Part shown: positions 45,290 to 54,026 of the stretch, in pieces
How positions within the stretch are numbered: the first letter of the stretch is position 1
How the letters are laid out: each line of letters opens with the position of its first letter
Origin: Massilia eurypsychrophila
GTDB taxonomy: Bacteria > Pseudomonadota > Gammaproteobacteria > Burkholderiales > Burkholderiaceae_D
Assembly: GCF_002760655.1 (NCBI RefSeq)
Contig: NZ_PDOC01000002.1
Location: 372,001-436,000 of the forward strand
DNA length: 64,000 nt
Direction: 5' to 3'
Translations under genes and position numbers: made by a program
The notes under the pieces: model-generated
What the model was told of the DNA's origin: nothing
Database searches by the model: none
The model's input: only the letters and a program-made list of their open reading frames with translations

Positions 45290-47799
45290 TTGAAGCCGAT
45301 CCCGTATTTTTACCCAGTTCCCTGCCGCGTCCCGCCGGCGAACTGGCCGGCCTGGCAGCGCCGTGGAAGACGCCGACCGGCTGGCGCTTCTTCAAGAGCG
45401 TGAACAACACCAGCATCGGCCTCTTGTACATCGGCACCGCGCTGCTGTTCTTCATCCTGGCCGGCATCCTTGGCCTGCTGATGCGCGCGCAGCTGGCCGT
45501 GCCGGACAACACGCTGCTCAGCGCCGCCACCTACAACCAGGTGTTCACCATGCACGGCACGGTGATGATGTTCCTGTTCGCCATTCCGGTCGTCGAAGCG
45601 ATCGCCGTCTACCTGCTGCCGAACATGCTGGGCGCGCGCGACCTGCCGTTTCCGCGCCTGTCGGCTTACGCCTTCTGGGCCTATGCGATCGGCGGCCTGG
45701 CGTTTTTCTGCACGCTGTTCGCCGGGCTGGCGCCGGACGGCGGCTGGTTCATGTATCCGCCGCTGACGGGCAAGGAGTACTCGCCAGGGCTGAACGCCGA
45801 CTTCTGGCTGCTGGGGATCGGCTTCATCGAGATTTCGGCGATTGCCGGCGCCATCGAGCTGATCGTCGGCATCCTGTTTACCCGCGCGCCCGGCATGACG
45901 CTTGGCCGCATGCCGGTGTACGCCTGGGCCATGCTGGTGGTGGCGGTGATGATCGTGTTCGCCTTCCCGGCCATCATCGCCGGCACCGCGCTGCTGGAAC
46001 TGGAGCGCGCCTACGACTGGCCGTTCTTCATCGCCGAGCGCGGCGGCGACCCGCTGCTGTGGCAGCACCTGTTCTGGTTCTTCGGCCATCCGGAGGTGTA
46101 CATCATCTTCCTGCCGGCGGCCGGCATGGTGTCGACCATGATCCCGACGATTGCCGGCACGCCGTTGATCGGGCGCCGGCCGATCATCGTCGCGCTGGTG
46201 GCGGTCGGCTTTTTCAGTTTTGCGCTGTGGGCGCACCACATGTTCACCGCCGGCTTGGGCGTGCTGGAAATGAGCTTCGTGTCGGCCGCCAGCATGGCCG
46301 TCGCGGTGCCGACCGCGATCCAGGTATTCGCCTGGATCGCCACGCTCTGGCGCGGCAAGGTGACGATCACCGGACCGACGCTGTTCCTGCTCGGCTTCAT
46401 GTTCATCTTCGTGCTCGGCGGGCTGACCGGCGTGATGGTGGCGGTGCTGCCGTTCGACTGGCAGGTGCACGACACCTACTTCATTGTCGCCCACCTGCAT
46501 TACGTCCTCATCGGCGGCATGGTGTTCCCGGTGTTCGCGGCGATGTACTACTGGATCCCGCTCATCAACGGCAACCGGCTGTCCGAATCGCTGGCGCGCT
46601 GGGTGTTCGGCCTGATGTTCGGCGGCTTCAACCTGGCGTTCTTCCCGATGCATATCACGGGCCTGCTCGGCATGCCGCGCCGCGTCTACACCTACGCGCC
46701 CGACCTGGGGTGGAATGCGCTGAACATGCTGTCGACGGTGGGCGCCTTCATCTTTGCCGCCGGTGTGCTGCTGTTTATCGTCGACGCGGTGCGCGCCTTC
46801 CGCAAGCCTGAAAAAGAAGTCGGCAATCCATGGAATGCGGCCACGCTCGAATGGCTGCCGTCGGAAGACTACGGCAACCGCAGCATCCCGCACATCGTGT
46901 CGATGGAACCGCTGTGGGACCAGCCGGCGCTGGCCGAGGAAGTCGAAGCGGGCCGCCACTACCTGCCGGGCAGCGCCACCGGCAAGCGCGAGACAATCGT
47001 CACCAGCCCGGTCAGCGGCGAGCCGCGCTACCTGCTGATCCTGCCGACCGACAGCTGGTGGCCGCTGATCGCCGCGGCGGGCACCGCCGGCTTCTTCCTG
47101 CTGCTGACGGTGAAGATGACGTTGACAGCGTGGGCCTGCGCGATCATGGCGGTAGTCGGCATCATCGCCTGGCTGTGGCAGTCGGACCGTCCGCCGCCTG
47201 CGGCCACCGCGAAGGTGTCGGACACATTGACGCTGCCGATCGGCGCCAGCGGCACCGCCTCGATGTCGTGGTGGGCGACGATCATCATGCTGGTGGTCGA
47301 TGCCACCATCTTCACCTCGTTCGTGTTCGCCTACATCCACATCTCGATGCGGCTGACGGTGTGCCCGCCGCCGAACGCCGCGCTGGCCGATCCGCTGTGG
47401 CCCCTGCTGTCGGGCGGCCTGCTGCTGGCCGGGTCGGCCCTGATCGTGCTGTCGAAGCGCGCGCTCGGCAAGCCGATGCTGCCATGGCTGGTGCTCGCCG
47501 CGATGGCGTGCATGGTGGCCGCGTTTGCGTGCGACTTCAACGGCCAGCGCCTGGCCGGGCTGGAGCCGACGCGCCAGGCCTGGAGCGCGACGGTCGCCGC
47601 GATGCTGGCCTACCAGGGACTGCACGTGATCGGCATGGTGATCACGGGGCTGTATTTGTGCGCGCGCGCCTGGAACGGCCATGTACGCCAGAGCAGCCGC
47701 GCCACGCTCGACAACACTGCGCTGATGTGGCACTACACGACGCTGCAGGGGATCGCCGCGTCGGTGGCGATCCATCTCGTGCCGAAGCTGATGGGATGA
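45286..47799 (+). CDS. Fused cytochrome c oxidase subunits I and III
   Basis: The 837-residue protein contains a full CoxA followed by CoxC. Subunit I (residues about 30-560) shows the haem ligand region FTMHGTVMMFLF, the CuB region FWFFGHPEVYIIFLPAAGM and HHMFTAGL. VHDTYFIVAHLHYVLIGG carries the haem a/a3 histidines. Subunit III (about 590-837) shows WWATIIMLVVDATIFTSFVF and the C-terminal WHYTTLQGIAASVAIHL. CoxA-CoxC fusions are known in some caa3-type oxidases. It reduces O2 to water and pumps protons. Confidence 0.92.
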   Translation: MIEADPVFLPSSLPRPAGELAGLAAPWKTPTGWRFFKSVNNTSIGLLYIGTALLFFILAGILGLLMRAQLAVPDNTLLSAATYNQVFTMHGTVMMFLFAIPVVEAIAVYLLPNMLGARDLPFPRLSAYAFWAYAIGGLAFFCTLFAGLAPDGGWFMYPPLTGKEYSPGLNADFWLLGIGFIEISAIAGAIELIVGILFTRAPGMTLGRMPVYAWAMLVVAVMIVFAFPAIIAGTALLELERAYDWPFFIAERGGDPLLWQHLFWFFGHPEVYIIFLPAAGMVSTMIPTIAGTPLIGRRPIIVALVAVGFFSFALWAHHMFTAGLGVLEMSFVSAASMAVAVPTAIQVFAWIATLWRGKVTITGPTLFLLGFMFIFVLGGLTGVMVAVLPFDWQVHDTYFIVAHLHYVLIGGMVFPVFAAMYYWIPLINGNRLSESLARWVFGLMFGGFNLAFFPMHITGLLGMPRRVYTYAPDLGWNALNMLSTVGAFIFAAGVLLFIVDAVRAFRKPEKEVGNPWNAATLEWLPSEDYGNRSIPHIVSMEPLWDQPALAEEVEAGRHYLPGSATGKRETIVTSPVSGEPRYLLILPTDSWWPLIAAAGTAGFFLLLTVKMTLTAWACAIMAVVGIIAWLWQSDRPPPAATAKVSDTLTLPIGASGTASMSWWATIIMLVVDATIFTSFVFAYIHISMRLTVCPPPNAALADPLWPLLSGGLLLAGSALIVLSKRALGKPMLPWLVLAAMACMVAAFACDFNGQRLAGLEPTRQAWSATVAAMLAYQGLHVIGMVITGLYLCARAWNGHVRQSSRATLDNTALMWHYTTLQGIAASVAIHLVPKLMG

Positions 47800-48134
47800 C
47801 AATGCGCGACCATTTCTGGAGTCGGCTGCTGCGCGGCACTTTGCCGCTGATCGTGTGGGCGGCGCACTGGTTCGCCGCGTACGCGCTGGTGGCGGCGCAA
47901 TGCAGCCCGGCGGCGATTTCGCCGGAGTCGCCGCGGCGCTGGATGCTGTGGGTGCTGTCTGCGCTGGCGCTGGGTGCGTGCGCGCTGATGCTGTGGCGCG
48001 CCAGGAAGACGCTGGCCCACGCCGGCGGCGACATCAGCTTGCTCGACTGGGCAGCGGCCGGCAGCGCGGTGCTGGCGACGATGGGCATCGTGTGGACGAC
48101 GCTGCCGATGCTGATGATCGACGGCTGCAGGTGA
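47796..48134 (+). CDS. Small membrane protein of the oxidase operon
   Basis: This 112-residue protein has three predicted hydrophobic helices (around residues 14-33, 50-66 and 84-104). It overlaps coxAC by ATGA. It does not match CtaG or subunit IV patterns that I know. Position as last gene of the operon suggests an assembly factor or extra subunit. Confidence 0.7.
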   Translation: MTMRDHFWSRLLRGTLPLIVWAAHWFAAYALVAAQCSPAAISPESPRRWMLWVLSALALGACALMLWRARKTLAHAGGDISLLDWAAAGSAVLATMGIVWTTLPMLMIDGCR

Positions 48135-48174
48135 CAGCCGCCTGCCATGCTGGTAGTGCGCCAGCGTTACAGCG

Positions 48175-49494
48175 TCACTGCGCCGGCTTGACGCGCCAGA
48201 TCACGTTGCCCACATCGTCGGCGACCAGCAGAGCGCCGGCCTTGTCGACCGCGACACCGACCGGGCGGCCGTACGCGTCGCCGTCCTTGTTGACGAAACC
48301 GGTCAGCACTTCGATCGGCTTGCCATTCGGTTTGCCGTTCGCGAACGGGACGAAGACGACGTTGTAGCCGCTGAGCGGCTTGCGGTTCCACGAACCGTGC
48401 TGGCCAATAAAGGCGCCGCCGGCGTACGTCGCCGGGAACAGGCTGGCTTCGTAGAACACCATGCCGAGCGGCGCGACATGGCTGCCAAGCGCGTAATCCG
48501 GCTTGATGGCCTTGGCCACCAGGTCAGGCCGCGGCGGCTCGACACGCTTGTCGACGTGGCTGCCGTAGTAGCTGTACGGCCAGCCGTAGAAGCCGCCGTC
48601 CTTGACCGACGTCAGGTAGTCGGGCACCAGGTCGCTGCCCAGCTCGTCGCGCTCGTTCACGACGGTCCACAACTCCCCGCTTTGCGGCTGCCAGCCCATG
48701 CCGTTCGGGTTGCGCAGGCCCGACGCGAACAGCCGCGTGGCCGAGGTCTTCAGGTCGATCTCGAGGATCGCCGCGCGGTTCACTTCTTTATCCATGCCGT
48801 TTTCGGCGACATTGCTGTTGGAGCCGACCGTCGCGTACAACTTGCTGCCGTCCTTGCTGGCGATGATGTTCTTGGTCCAGTGGTGGTTCAGCGGACCGCC
48901 GGGAAGCGCCGCAACCGTGACCGGCGCCGCGGTGATCGCCGTGTCGCCGGCCTTGTACGGGAAGCGCACCACCGCGTCGGTGTTGGCAACGTACAGCATG
49001 TCGCCGATCAGCGCGATGCCGAACGGCGAATTGAGATTTTTAAGAAATTCGGTGCGCGTCTCGGCCACGCCATCGCCGTCGGCGTCGCGCAGCAGGGTGA
49101 TCCGGTTCGGGCTTGGTACCGCGGCGCCGGCCTTGGCCATCACCTTCTTCATGACGAAGCCCTTGATGCCCTTGCCGGCGTCCGGCCGCGCCGGCGCGTT
49201 GGACTCGACGACCAGCACGTCGCCGTTGGGCAGCACGTGCAGCCAGCGCGGGTGCACCAGGCCAGTGGCGAGCGCGTTGACCGTCATTCCAGCCGCCGCG
49301 CTCGGCATCACGCCGGCCGGCCAGCCTTTCGCCGGCGCGATGTCGACGGTCGGGATCAGGCTCTTGACCGGCTCCGGAATGACCGGTGCCGGGCCGACGC
49401 CCGCGGTCGATGGCAGCAGGGCTTTTTCGCTGCAGGCTGCAAGGCTCAGCATTAGGCTGGCAGCAATCAGGCGCACAGGGACGGCGTCACGCAT
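48175..49494 (-). CDS. PQQ-type sugar/sorbosone dehydrogenase-like lipoprotein
   Basis: The 439-residue protein has a lipoprotein signal (LMLSLAAC) and a six-bladed beta-propeller sequence typical of soluble quinoprotein glucose/sorbosone dehydrogenases. GLVHPRWLHVLPNGDVLVVE, HHWTKNIIASKDGSKLYATV and LRNPNGMGWQPQSGELWTVV are characteristic. It would oxidise a sugar-type substrate in the periplasm with PQQ. It is convergent with the cytochrome/oxidase operon, a plausible electron sink. PQQ synthesis genes are not in the window. Confidence 0.85.
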   Translation of the reverse strand: MRDAVPVRLIAASLMLSLAACSEKALLPSTAGVGPAPVIPEPVKSLIPTVDIAPAKGWPAGVMPSAAAGMTVNALATGLVHPRWLHVLPNGDVLVVESNAPARPDAGKGIKGFVMKKVMAKAGAAVPSPNRITLLRDADGDGVAETRTEFLKNLNSPFGIALIGDMLYVANTDAVVRFPYKAGDTAITAAPVTVAALPGGPLNHHWTKNIIASKDGSKLYATVGSNSNVAENGMDKEVNRAAILEIDLKTSATRLFASGLRNPNGMGWQPQSGELWTVVNERDELGSDLVPDYLTSVKDGGFYGWPYSYYGSHVDKRVEPPRPDLVAKAIKPDYALGSHVAPLGMVFYEASLFPATYAGGAFIGQHGSWNRKPLSGYNVVFVPFANGKPNGKPIEVLTGFVNKDGDAYGRPVGVAVDKAGALLVADDVGNVIWRVKPAQ

Positions 49495-49636
49495 GGGTTT
49501 CTCCTTGGATGGTAGGGCAATTGTCGAACTCGTCCGATTTTATACAATTTGGACAACATTGCTCGCCCAATAGGACGCAGTGCGCCCTATCCCCACGAAC
49601 CACCAGAAGATGCTCGTGCGGCCGGCCTGACGCAGG

Positions 49637-50236
49637 CTATAGATTGATCGGCGTGATTTTCGTGCCTTCCAGACTCAGGTTAGCCATCAGCCCCGCGTTG
49701 GTCATCACGATCACCTGCACCGGCTGGGTCGCGGTGGTGGTGTCGATCTGACCGTTGGCGCCAACTCGCACCAGCGCCACCGACGCGTCGGCGCCGAGGT
49801 TCCAGCCGCCGCGGCTGCCCGCCTGGAATTTGTCCAGCGAGTCGCGCGTCATGAACAGAATCACCATGGCTTTCGACTGGGCGCCGGCCTGGAATCCGAC
49901 CGACAGCGATGCCAGGTTGTAGTAGCCGCTGTGTCTGGATCTGACGCGCAGTTCGCCTCTGCCATATTCGCCGCCGACGACGAAACCGGCCGCGAGCACG
50001 CGGGGGAACACCAGCACACCCTCGGCCTTCGACACCAGTTCACGCGAACCGGCCGCCTGGGCGTAAAGGCGCGTAAGCGTCGTGTCGACGCCGTTGCGGA
50101 TTTCGGTACGAATGGCGGCATTGTCGGCCTGGCCCGTGGTGGCGGACGTATCCCTCGTCGTGCTGCAACCACTGAGGGCCAAGGCTGAGAAGGCGAGCAC
50201 CGCCGTGGTGTTGCGCAGGAAGGTACGCTTTTGCAT
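49637..50236 (-). CDS. SYLF-domain (Ysc84-like) lipoprotein
   Basis: This protein of 199 residues begins at the ATG at 50236, with GGAGG upstream; the open frame reaches to 50368. The signal ends in ALALSGC. The rest is the SYLF domain: ELVSKAEGVLVFPRVLAAGF, VGGEYGRGELRV and YYNLASLSVGFQAGAQSKAM. SYLF proteins bind lipids; bacterial roles are poorly defined. Monocistronic. Confidence 0.88.
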   Translation of the reverse strand: MQKRTFLRNTTAVLAFSALALSGCSTTRDTSATTGQADNAAIRTEIRNGVDTTLTRLYAQAAGSRELVSKAEGVLVFPRVLAAGFVVGGEYGRGELRVRSRHSGYYNLASLSVGFQAGAQSKAMVILFMTRDSLDKFQAGSRGGWNLGADASVALVRVGANGQIDTTTATQPVQVIVMTNAGLMANLSLEGTKITPINL

Positions 50237-50484
50237 GAGATCCTCCGGTCGTTGATACATCAAATTCCGAGATCGAACACCCGCTGACGCATACCTGATT
50301 TTACGCTTTGGGCCTGCACGCGCAGCACGCACGCGCACTTTCCAGCGGCCGCGTTGCGTCAACGTCACGACGGACAGGACCGGTCAACTGGTAGCAAGAA
50401 TATATTGTTGCCAGACGTTCGCGAAATGATCTTTCCGCCGATTTTTCAGGCAACATGGGGCTTCAATTCTTGATGGAATTCCCG

Positions 50485-51027
50485 ATGAAAAGTGCAGCGA
50501 TCCTGGTCGCCACCGTCGCCACCCTCGCCGTTTCGCTCAGCGCTTTCGCGGCGCCCCGCTCGGAAGCCGACATCCGGCGCGGCGTCGCCAGTGCCGTCGA
50601 GCGTTACGCGAATGCCGTCTCCTGCGGCGGCGTGTCCGTAAAGCCCGAGGATGTGCTGACGCTGAGCGCCTACAGGGACGGCGAAGCGGCACTGCCAAAA
50701 TACGCGGTGTTGTGGACTGGCGACCTGGGTTGTTTTGGCGGCTCCGGAACGGAAATGACGCGCCTGTCGATCGCCACCATTAATACGGGCCAGTACGTCG
50801 TCCAGCCGGAGCTGTCTTCGCCGGTGGCCGCCTTTGAAAGTCCGGTCCGATTCGTCAGCCGGGTTGTCAGCAGCGGCCCCGATACGCTGGTCATGGAGGG
50901 CATGGAATATACGCCGCATGACCCACGCAGCAAGCCGTCGAAAGCGGTGCGATTTACATTGCGGTTGGATGCGAAAGGCGGCTGGCGGCAGGTCGACAAG
51001 ATCGGGATAGCCGCGGTCAGGCCTTGA
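50485..51027 (+). CDS. Secreted hypothetical protein
   Basis: This 180-residue protein starts best at the ATG at 50485, giving a clean Sec signal with cleavage after AFA. The open frame begins at 50455. The mature part has two cysteines (SCGG and DLGCFGG) that could pair, and a beta-rich pattern. I do not recognise it. It stands alone. Confidence 0.7.
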   Translation: MKSAAILVATVATLAVSLSAFAAPRSEADIRRGVASAVERYANAVSCGGVSVKPEDVLTLSAYRDGEAALPKYAVLWTGDLGCFGGSGTEMTRLSIATINTGQYVVQPELSSPVAAFESPVRFVSRVVSSGPDTLVMEGMEYTPHDPRSKPSKAVRFTLRLDAKGGWRQVDKIGIAAVRP

Positions 51028-51115
51028 AACGAGCCCGTCATAATCGCGGCGTATCCTGCAAGGAACGGCGGCGGAAAAATTTCCTGGTCAGCCGTTGCAA
51101 TCAAGGGAGAACGTT

Positions 51116-51337
51116 ATGATCCAAACTCAATTGCCCGAGCCGACGCCTGTCGACGAATTCCGCACCGCCCACAAGATCTGGAAGGAAGCGAACGACAGCT
51201 TCCATGACCGGTTTCAGGAGATTGTCACGCGGGGCAAGGGGCAGGATCTTGATGCCCTGGCCGAGGATTTGGCCGGCAAATTCGATCACTTCATGCGCTG
51301 TTCGAAGGTTCTGGTCAATCGCCAGGGGCATGTATAA
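51116..51337 (+). CDS. Small hypothetical protein
   Basis: This 73-residue protein follows GGGAG. It is charged, predicted mostly helical, and has no signal or membrane span. It lies 20 bp upstream of the VOC-family gene and is probably in the same transcript. Unrecognised. Confidence 0.65.
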   Translation: MIQTQLPEPTPVDEFRTAHKIWKEANDSFHDRFQEIVTRGKGQDLDALAEDLAGKFDHFMRCSKVLVNRQGHV

Positions 51338-51357
51338 CCAATAGAAAAGGAGAGTCG

Positions 51358-51744
51358 GTGCTGTCACATGTGTTCTTGGGGGTGAATGACTTCGACCGGG
51401 CGTTTGCGTTCTATGCCGGTGTGATGAAGGAACTCGGCCTGGTAATGAAATTTACCGATGCCAAACGACCGTGGGCAGCCTGGCACGCGGCCGAATCCGC
51501 GCGGCCGCTGTTTATCATCGGCCGGCCATTCGATCATCAGCCGGCTGCAACCGGCAATGGACAGATGGTGGCGCTGCTGGCAGCGTCGGCGGAAATGGTC
51601 GACCGCAGCCATTCGACGGCGCTGTCGTTGGGCGCCCGATGCGAAGGCCGGCCGGGATTGCGGCCCGAGTATCACGCGAACTATTACGGCGCGTATTTCC
51701 GCGACCCGGACGGCAACAAGATCTGCATTTGCTTCCACGGCTAA
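51358..51744 (+). CDS. VOC-family glyoxalase/dioxygenase-like protein
   Basis: The 128-residue protein starts at a GTG with AGGAGAG upstream. It has the vicinal-oxygen-chelate pattern: LSHVFLGVNDFDRAFAFYAG at the N-terminus and YGAYFRDPDGNKICICFHG at the C-terminus. Which reaction it catalyses cannot be told; many such proteins are resistance or lyase enzymes. A strong terminator follows. Confidence 0.88.
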   Translation: MLSHVFLGVNDFDRAFAFYAGVMKELGLVMKFTDAKRPWAAWHAAESARPLFIIGRPFDHQPAATGNGQMVALLAASAEMVDRSHSTALSLGARCEGRPGLRPEYHANYYGAYFRDPDGNKICICFHG

Positions 51745-51838
51745 TGCCGAGAACCCATTCTCCATGCAGACCCTGCCTGGAAAAGTTCATCTTCACCAAC
51801 GATTTACGGGATAAATTTTTCAATTCAGATAAATACTC

Positions 51839-51864
51839 AACACCGTGCTTTGGCGGTGTTTTTT
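51839..51864 (+). terminator. Intrinsic terminator after the VOC gene
   Basis: AACACCG pairs perfectly with CGGTGTT around an 8-nt loop and runs into six T. It lies about 95 bp after the VOC-gene stop and before the cyanophycinase-like gene. Confidence 0.85.
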
Positions 51865-51902
51865 ATGAGTAGAATGGACAATCTTTAGCCTGGGAGTGGA
51901 CT

Positions 51903-53117
51903 GTGACCAATTTTCTTTCGGAAATGTTTGGCCAGAAGCGCACATGGCGCATCGTCTGCAACTCCGTCCTGGCGTTGTCGCTGACGACGACGATTGGCGC
52001 CGCTCACGCAGGCAAACCACCGCCGTACACCTATACCTCAGTTGGCACCCCCGCTACCGCACCCGCCGTCGGCGCCGTGCAACCGTATCCATCGTACGTG
52101 TTGATGGGCGGCGGCCCCGATGTGGACGAAGCGTTTCGCTGGATGATCAAGCAGGCGGGCGTGCGGCCTGGCACGGGCGGGCGCCTGGTAGTAATTCGCG
52201 TCACCGGCGATGGCGCCTATAACCCGTATATCTATTACAGCAGCCCTGCTTCGTCGACCGCTTCGGCCGACATCGTCGATGGCTGGGTCGGTGGCGCGTC
52301 GCTGGGGCTGACCTCGGTCGAAACGCTTGTCATCCCGAGCATCGCCGCGGCGAACGACGCGTTCGTCAATGCAACCGTCGGTCGCGCCAACGCGGTGTGG
52401 ATCGCCGGCGGCGACCAGAGCGATTACATCAAGCTGTGGAAAGGCCAGGCGCTCGAGCGCACCTTGAACACGCTGATGAGGAACAACATCCCGGTCGGCG
52501 GTACCAGCGCGGGACTGGCTGTGCTGGGTCAGTTCGACTACGCCGCGTTAAGCGGCACGGTCACTTCAGCGCAGGCCATGAGCAACCCGTACAACAAGTA
52601 CATGACGCTCGATCCGGCGCCGCTGAGTACGTCCGGTGGCTTCCTTGCGCCGCCGGCTTTGGCCAACACCATCTTCGACTCGCACCTCGATGCGCGCGAC
52701 CGCATGGGGCGCCTGGTGACGTTCGTATCGCGCCTGGTGGCCAGTTATCCGGGGTCGGGCTCCCAACAGTTCGGCTGCACCGGCGGCGTGCTCGCCAATA
52801 ACGCCGCCAGGGGAATTGGCGTGAGCGTGGAATCGGCGTTGCTGGTGAATTGGGATCCGGTGAATGGCCACTACGCCGGCCGCCGCGTGACCAACACCCC
52901 GGCTCCGACCACCGAAGCTGCCGTGTATTTCGTCAACGTGACGCAGGGCCCGACCTTGTGCGCGTCCGGCAAGCCGCTGACGATAGGCGCATCGGCGGTA
53001 CAGATTCGCAAATTGGCTGACTCAAACACGGTGATTAATATGTCGGACTGGTCAAGCTTTCCGATTCACCGGTCCGTCGGCGTGACCGCTGGTGTGCTGT
53101 CGCCAGATCCGTATTGA
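51903..53117 (+). CDS. Exported cyanophycinase-like serine peptidase (S51)
   Basis: The 404-residue protein starts at a GTG with GGGAG upstream. It has a signal peptide (VLALSLTTTIGAAHA), followed by the peptidase S51 core. The glycine-rich VLMGGGPDVDEAF comes first, then the nucleophile elbow GGTSAGLAVLG with S202. Cyanophycinases hydrolyse multi-Arg-Asp (cyanophycin). An exported form suggests scavenging external polymer or another beta-linked aspartyl peptide. No cyanophycin synthetase is in the window. Confidence 0.85.
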   Translation: MTNFLSEMFGQKRTWRIVCNSVLALSLTTTIGAAHAGKPPPYTYTSVGTPATAPAVGAVQPYPSYVLMGGGPDVDEAFRWMIKQAGVRPGTGGRLVVIRVTGDGAYNPYIYYSSPASSTASADIVDGWVGGASLGLTSVETLVIPSIAAANDAFVNATVGRANAVWIAGGDQSDYIKLWKGQALERTLNTLMRNNIPVGGTSAGLAVLGQFDYAALSGTVTSAQAMSNPYNKYMTLDPAPLSTSGGFLAPPALANTIFDSHLDARDRMGRLVTFVSRLVASYPGSGSQQFGCTGGVLANNAARGIGVSVESALLVNWDPVNGHYAGRRVTNTPAPTTEAAVYFVNVTQGPTLCASGKPLTIGASAVQIRKLADSNTVINMSDWSSFPIHRSVGVTAGVLSPDPY

Positions 53118-53465
53118 GGTGCACGCGAGGAATTGAACTGTTGCTTAGCTGAGTCCGCTTTCGCTGCCAAGTCTTGCTCGACCGCTTCGGTCAACGCTCG
53201 CGTCTGCGCGTGCCAGCCGGTCGGGTGTGACGATGCGGGGCCATGGCGAAGTTTGACGAACCGGTGCACTCTTCGGGGTGCGAACATGATCTGTTGGACC
53301 GCATGGGAGGCGCTAAGACCTGGCGGCGGCGATGCGGCAGTTGAAGGCAATCGAAGCGGCGCATCGCCGGCGCTGATGGTACGGCGAGCTGCGCCGCATT
53401 ATTGATCCGATCACTGAAAGCGCCAGGCGTCGGCCAACCCAAAATCTTCATCCTGGGAGACGACG
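53118..53465. other. 348-bp stretch without a recognised gene
   Basis: Only short frames occur, on both strands, none with a credible ribosome binding site or a family I recognise. The sequence lies between the cyanophycinase-like gene and a clipped HEPN-like ORF and could be decayed accessory DNA. Confidence 0.4.
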
Positions 53466-53768
53466 ATGACCTCAGACTTCTTGAGCAATTTGGCCCAGAT
53501 CCGCAAGCTCAACGCGGAGCCGTCAAGCCCGCGTGAATTCGACGGCTTGCTGCGCTCGGCCGTCGAGCGCGCCACCGACGCGCGCCATACCGGCCTGTCG
53601 CTGGCGAGCCGCTTCACGCTGGCCTACGACGCCTCCCACGCGCTCGCGCTCGCCGCGCTGCGCGCGCACGGCTATCGCAGCGAGGACCACTACTTAGTGT
53701 TGCAGTGTCCGACCCACACGCTGGGCTGGCCGCCCGACCAGTGGCGCCGGACCGCCAACCTCGAATGA
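53466..53768 (+). CDS. HEPN-like protein, probably C-terminally clipped
   Basis: The 100-residue product contains ARHTGLSLASRFTLAYDASH, then ALALAALRAHGYRSEDHYLV and HTLGWPPDQWRRTANLE. This resembles small HEPN-fold proteins that accompany minimal nucleotidyltransferases in toxin-antitoxin pairs. The family I recall continues after the W-R with a conserved R-N-x-x-E-Y segment; here the frame stops at that point, so the catalytic part would be missing. No nucleotidyltransferase partner is next to it. GGGAGACG precedes the ATG. Confidence 0.5.
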   Translation: MTSDFLSNLAQIRKLNAEPSSPREFDGLLRSAVERATDARHTGLSLASRFTLAYDASHALALAALRAHGYRSEDHYLVLQCPTHTLGWPPDQWRRTANLE

Positions 53769-53811
53769 GTTGCCCGGCTAGTCAATTCCGTCGAAATCCG
53801 CGAGCGCAACG

Positions 53812-53946
53812 ATGAAAACGATTCCCCAATTCGGCACACCCGGCGTGGACGACGCCACCCAGCACGCCGTGTACGCCAACAGTCCGCGATCGACCGATCG
53901 ACGCCCTAAAGCCGACAAAGGCGTGCCGGCAAGCCACTCCAGCTAG
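53812..53946 (+). CDS. Possible 44-residue peptide
   Basis: A short frame starting MKTIPQFGTPGVDDATQHAV and ending in PASHSS. Composition is hydrophilic and proline/serine rich. No convincing Shine-Dalgarno is seen. It follows the HEPN-like ORF by 43 bp. Weakly supported. Confidence 0.25.
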   Translation: MKTIPQFGTPGVDDATQHAVYANSPRSTDRRPKADKGVPASHSS

Positions 53947-54026
53947 CCGCAGTGCATCCACAGCGCCAGGATATATTTCGATCCGTGGCGCTGAGGCCCG
54001 AGTTGAGTCAGGAGGCTACTGCTTTC

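Noticed and set aside
45310-47802. An 830-codon open frame on the - strand
   Set aside because: It is the antisense shadow of the CoxA-CoxC fusion; composition is His/Arg/Gln-rich and matches no protein family.
53066-53350. A 94-codon - strand frame after the cyanophycinase gene
   Set aside because: It overlaps the end of the real gene, lacks a ribosome binding site and resembles nothing I know, so I left the stretch as unassigned.
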